Shown here in pieces: positions 61,516 to 64,000 of a stretch of 64,000 bases of DNA. Numbering within the stretch: position 1 is the first letter of the stretch; each line of letters starts with the position of its first letter. A program made the translations under genes and the position numbers. The notes beneath the pieces were generated by a model. It was not told the origin of the DNA. It saw only the letters and a program-made list of their open reading frames with translations, and ran no database searches. The stretch is from Bernardetiaceae bacterium. Its GTDB lineage: Bacteria > Bacteroidota > Bacteroidia > Cytophagales > Bernardetiaceae. The stretch is from positions 46,994 to 110,993 of the forward strand of contig JAFIER010000004.1 of assembly GCA_020832465.1 (NCBI GenBank), in the 5' to 3' direction.

Positions 61516-62562
61516 ATGAGACTCATTTTTATCTTACTTAGCCTACTTTGGGCAACAGCTTTTGAGCTTAGCGCGCAGCAGCTGCCGCTTTATAGCCAAC
61601 TGTTTCACAATCCGTTTTTGTACAATCCCGCTTATGCGGGTTTGCAACCCGCAGGTTCGGCAAGTCTTTCTTACCGTTCGCAATGGGCAGGGCTTGATGG
61701 TGCACCGCAGACTTTACAACTCGGCATTGACTATCCTTTTTATGAATACCGCACTGGCGCCGGCGTGAATGTCTATCAAGACCGAATTAAGGAAACTGTC
61801 AGAACAAAAGTTATGGGTTCGTATGCTTATCATATTTTCGGACCTTATGAAAATAGTTCAATTTTTTCTATGGGGCTTATGGGGGGGATTGTGCACAACC
61901 GCATTGATATGTCGCAATTTTATGTATTGCACCCCAATGACCCGCGCCTTTTGGAAAATACAGGTACTTATACGGGGTTTGAAATGGGGTTTGGTTTAAA
62001 CTACCGCATTCGCAATGTTGTTGAACTTTCATTTGTTGCACCACAGCTGGTTACACCTGGTTTGGGCGCTTCTGATGATTTAAACAATAATATCAATCTA
62101 ACCCAGCATTTTATGTTTGCCGTGCGTGGAATTATTGTGTCTAATGATGGTTATAACAAATACGAACCTATTGTAATGATACGTCGAGGTGGATTTGCAC
62201 CCTTTCAATATGAGACAGGTTTGCAATATACTTATGGCGGGTTATTGCGTGTAAGTGCAACCTATAGACATCAATATTCAGTCTCTTTGGCCGCAGGAGT
62301 TACGCTCGAGCGATTTACCTTTGGTATTGCCAGAGATTTTGTAACCTCTGATTTGCTTGGTGCGGTAGGTGGTTCTAATGAAATCATGCTTGGATATAGA
62401 TTCAACCACATTCCAACTGAAAGATACGACGGACAAAGAGGACAAGGAGGTTTGATTCGCAAGAAAAAATATCACCCTTCGCGCCCCGGACCGCTTCAAA
62501 ATAGCAATCCACGCAAAGGACCTAAGCGCAAAAAACCGAAAGGTAAGTACCGCAGAATCTAA
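61516..62562 (+). CDS. PorP/SprF-family type IX secretion-associated outer-membrane protein
   Basis: A 348-residue outer-membrane protein with signal peptide (to ...FELSAQ). The opening QLPLYSQLFHNPFLYNPAYAG and SLSYRSQWAGLDGAPQTL are the hallmark of the PorP/SprF family. Barrel strands follow, and the last strand reads EIMLGYRFN. Family members handle surface proteins with gliding-motility C-terminal domains, and such genes often sit next to their client, as here. A basic tail rich in Arg/Lys/Pro (from about 305) follows the barrel, longer than usual. Probably co-transcribed with the large surface protein, unless the intervening inverted repeat ends transcription. Confidence 0.93.
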   Translation: MRLIFILLSLLWATAFELSAQQLPLYSQLFHNPFLYNPAYAGLQPAGSASLSYRSQWAGLDGAPQTLQLGIDYPFYEYRTGAGVNVYQDRIKETVRTKVMGSYAYHIFGPYENSSIFSMGLMGGIVHNRIDMSQFYVLHPNDPRLLENTGTYTGFEMGFGLNYRIRNVVELSFVAPQLVTPGLGASDDLNNNINLTQHFMFAVRGIIVSNDGYNKYEPIVMIRRGGFAPFQYETGLQYTYGGLLRVSATYRHQYSVSLAAGVTLERFTFGIARDFVTSDLLGAVGGSNEIMLGYRFNHIPTERYDGQRGQGGLIRKKKYHPSRPGPLQNSNPRKGPKRKKPKGKYRRI

Positions 62563-62612
62563 ATAAAAAAATCATACTAACTGCTATACTTGCCATGCGT
62601 CTCTACGTCAAA

Positions 62613-62671
62613 CTTGCTCAATTTTAGTAATAACATTGCTGCCAGAAATCTTATTGCTAAAATTGAGCAAG
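62613..62671. repeat. Extended TAACA-type palindrome
   Basis: Arms CTTGCTCAATTTTAGTAATAA and TTATTGCTAAAATTGAGCAAG pair almost throughout (about 22 bases each side including inner TAACAT). A second, weaker hairpin (AACCAATAGTTTTT/AAAAATTATTAGTTT, 62679-62708) follows at once. They fill the spacer before the exonuclease gene. Confidence 0.65.
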
Positions 62672-62764
62672 CATAAAGAACCAATAGTTTTTCAAAAATT
62701 ATTAGTTTTAACTCCAAAGCATTCAAAATATACTTTTTCCAATACAAATTATTTGAGTTTTTAA

Positions 62765-63496
62765 ATGATACGCCCAGAAATACCGATAAAGCATTTACTT
62801 TTTTTAGATATTGAGACTGCAGCCAGCCACGCCAATTTTGAGGATATGAGTGAAGGCATGCAAAAAGCATGGATAAAAAAGGCATCTCGCATTAGTCAAG
62901 ATACAGAGGCTGACCCTGCCGAACTTTACACAGGACGTGCTGGAATATTTGCAGAATTTGGTAAAATTATTACTATTTCTGTAGGTTTTTTTATGAATAC
63001 AGACAATATAGCCGCGCTCAAATTTAAGGTTAAAGCTATTGCTAATCACGATGAGAAACAGCTTCTCGAGGAATTTAAGGCTGTAATGGAGGGATTTCGT
63101 AAGGGGACGGGGGTGCTTGTGGGGCATAACGGAAAAGAGTTTGATTTTCCTTATATATGCCGACGTATGCTTGTCAATCGTATAGATTTGCCCGAGGGGC
63201 TTCAGATTTGGGGTAAAAAACCTTGGGAGGTAAGGCATTTAGATACCATGCAACTTTGGAAATTTGGCGATTACAAAAATTTTACTTCCTTAGATTTGCT
63301 TGCCCAACTTTTTGATTTGCCTACGAGCAAAGACGATATTGACGGAAGTCAGGTTAATGAAGTATATTACAAAGAAGAGGGCGGTCTTGAGCGCATTGCT
63401 ACTTATTGCAACAAAGATGTAGTCCTTACCGCAAGGCTTTTCCTGCGCCTTCATAATATGCCTGTTTTTGGCGATGAAGCGGTTGTGTATGTGTAA
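62765..63496 (+). CDS. PolB-like 3'-5' exonuclease
   Basis: A 243-residue nuclease of the DnaQ-like fold, 'predicted 3'-5' exonuclease related to DNA polymerase B exonuclease'. The exo I motif is LFLDIETA, exo II VGHNGKEFDFPYICRRM, and exo III is YCNKDVVLTARLF with the catalytic Asp. Between exo I and exo II lies an insertion of about 90 residues typical of the family. All acidic residues are present, so it should be active on DNA. The gene is alone. Its function in repair or in trimming of DNA ends is not settled. Confidence 0.88.
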   Translation: MIRPEIPIKHLLFLDIETAASHANFEDMSEGMQKAWIKKASRISQDTEADPAELYTGRAGIFAEFGKIITISVGFFMNTDNIAALKFKVKAIANHDEKQLLEEFKAVMEGFRKGTGVLVGHNGKEFDFPYICRRMLVNRIDLPEGLQIWGKKPWEVRHLDTMQLWKFGDYKNFTSLDLLAQLFDLPTSKDDIDGSQVNEVYYKEEGGLERIATYCNKDVVLTARLFLRLHNMPVFGDEAVVYV

Positions 63497-64000
63497 AATC
63501 TTTGAATTTATTAAAAATGATTGGTTCTCTTACGATTAAAATCGTGGGTTTTACTCGATTAAGTCTAAAAAATTATTTGTGGAAAACATATTATACGTAT
63601 AAAGTTTAGAAGAGCCAAATGATTTTATTTTAAACCATAGGAAGGGGCTTCGACCACGCCTAAACTTTGGGACTTAATCCTGCCAACTCAAAAATCCTAA
63701 TTCAGATAATTTTTTAGGCAGTTTATTCGTTGTAATTATCGAGCAGACGGCTCGTTTAGTCTCCGCTACGGATTACTACCCCTTCCTCTTTGTCAGAATT
63801 AAGATTTTCAAGCCATTGTTTTTTTGAAATTTATACGCCTTTAGGCGTTATATATGGGTAGCAACGAAGGGGAAAACCACATAAAATACGCCGTTAGGCG
63901 TTATATATCCGTAAAAAGGCTAACCCACCTGTTGTATAGGGGTATATGTAGGATATTCCATTTAGCTATCAATATATAGTGCCTAAAGGCACAAAAGCAC
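63497..64000. other. Gene-free window end with three short hairpins
   Basis: No coding frame recognised. Two near-identical 21-base units, ACGCCTTTAGGCGTTATATAT (63835-63855, given here as stem ACGCC/GGCGT plus TTATATAT) and ACGCCGTTAGGCG plus TTATATAT (63888-63908), are followed by a related stem GTGCCTAAAGGCAC (63979-63992). Such GCC-TTAGGC hairpins resemble REP-like units seen near IS200/IS605-type elements, but no transposase is visible before the window ends. Confidence 0.55.

Noticed and set aside
1..64000. CRISPR array
   Set aside because: The many short palindromes are single, scattered and unevenly spaced. There is no regular repeat-spacer pattern and no cas gene.

Overview
The window is a chromosomal stretch from a low-GC member of the Bacteroidota, most likely a gliding or filamentous cytophagal bacterium (order Cytophagales; inference). 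The evidence is a large surface protein ending in a gliding-motility/type IX secretion sorting domain followed by a PorP/SprF-family gene, a PorD-like (DUF4835) protein, a Bacteroidetes-type LptD, a Porin_10-like porin, the DUF1599/BT_3928-type gene pair, and several upstream boxes matching the Bacteroidetes promoter element TAnnTTTG. About 48 protein genes are supported. No rRNA, tRNA, CRISPR array, prophage or transposase gene was seen.

Layout. 0-6.6 kb: a charged hypothetical protein, an acyltransferase and RluD-type pseudouridine synthase pair, a TPR-anchored adenylate cyclase and a DUF2911 protein. 6.8-16.1 kb: a PhoB/PhoR-type two-component pair, tpiA, a porin, a response-regulator/histidine-kinase fusion and an HTTM membrane protein. 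16.4-25.7 kb: an exported lipoprotein, a V4R-like protein, purK with a CoA-transferase, clpC, a WbqC-like protein and DUF1599. 25.9-37.8 kb: DoxX/BT_3928-type protein, MerC-like protein, lptD, murI, comEC, aroQ, a lipoprotein and rnr. 38.3-47.9 kb: a beta-barrel protein, a Upf1-like helicase, pcm, a sulfotransferase-like protein, a lipoprotein plus FAD oxidoreductase pair, a PorD-like protein and a lone nuoJ. 48-57 kb: a four-domain fasciclin lipoprotein, lhgO, tadA, an ECF sigma factor with a small overlapping partner, a CsbD protein and an amidase. 57-63.5 kb: a 1381-residue LRR/Ig-like repeat protein with a T9SS signal, its PorP/SprF-like partner, and a 3'-5' exonuclease.

The gene content is mostly housekeeping plus cell-envelope functions. 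The unusual part lies between genes. The spacers are filled with small non-coding, palindromic, MITE-like elements of several families. Three families have well-defined terminal inverted repeats (CATACTAC/GTAGTATG, GGTAGT/ACTACC, GGGTGTACG/CGTACACCC), and individual copies are flanked by 7-9 bp direct repeats that look like target-site duplications. Copies of all three families, and of a fourth weaker one, carry the same internal hairpin built on TAACAnTTCT...AGAAnTGTTA. That hairpin occurs about two dozen times, and its two arms vary together (compensatory changes). Several copies sit directly at stop codons. This modular hairpin/MITE system, with no transposase in view, is the best candidate here for something undescribed.
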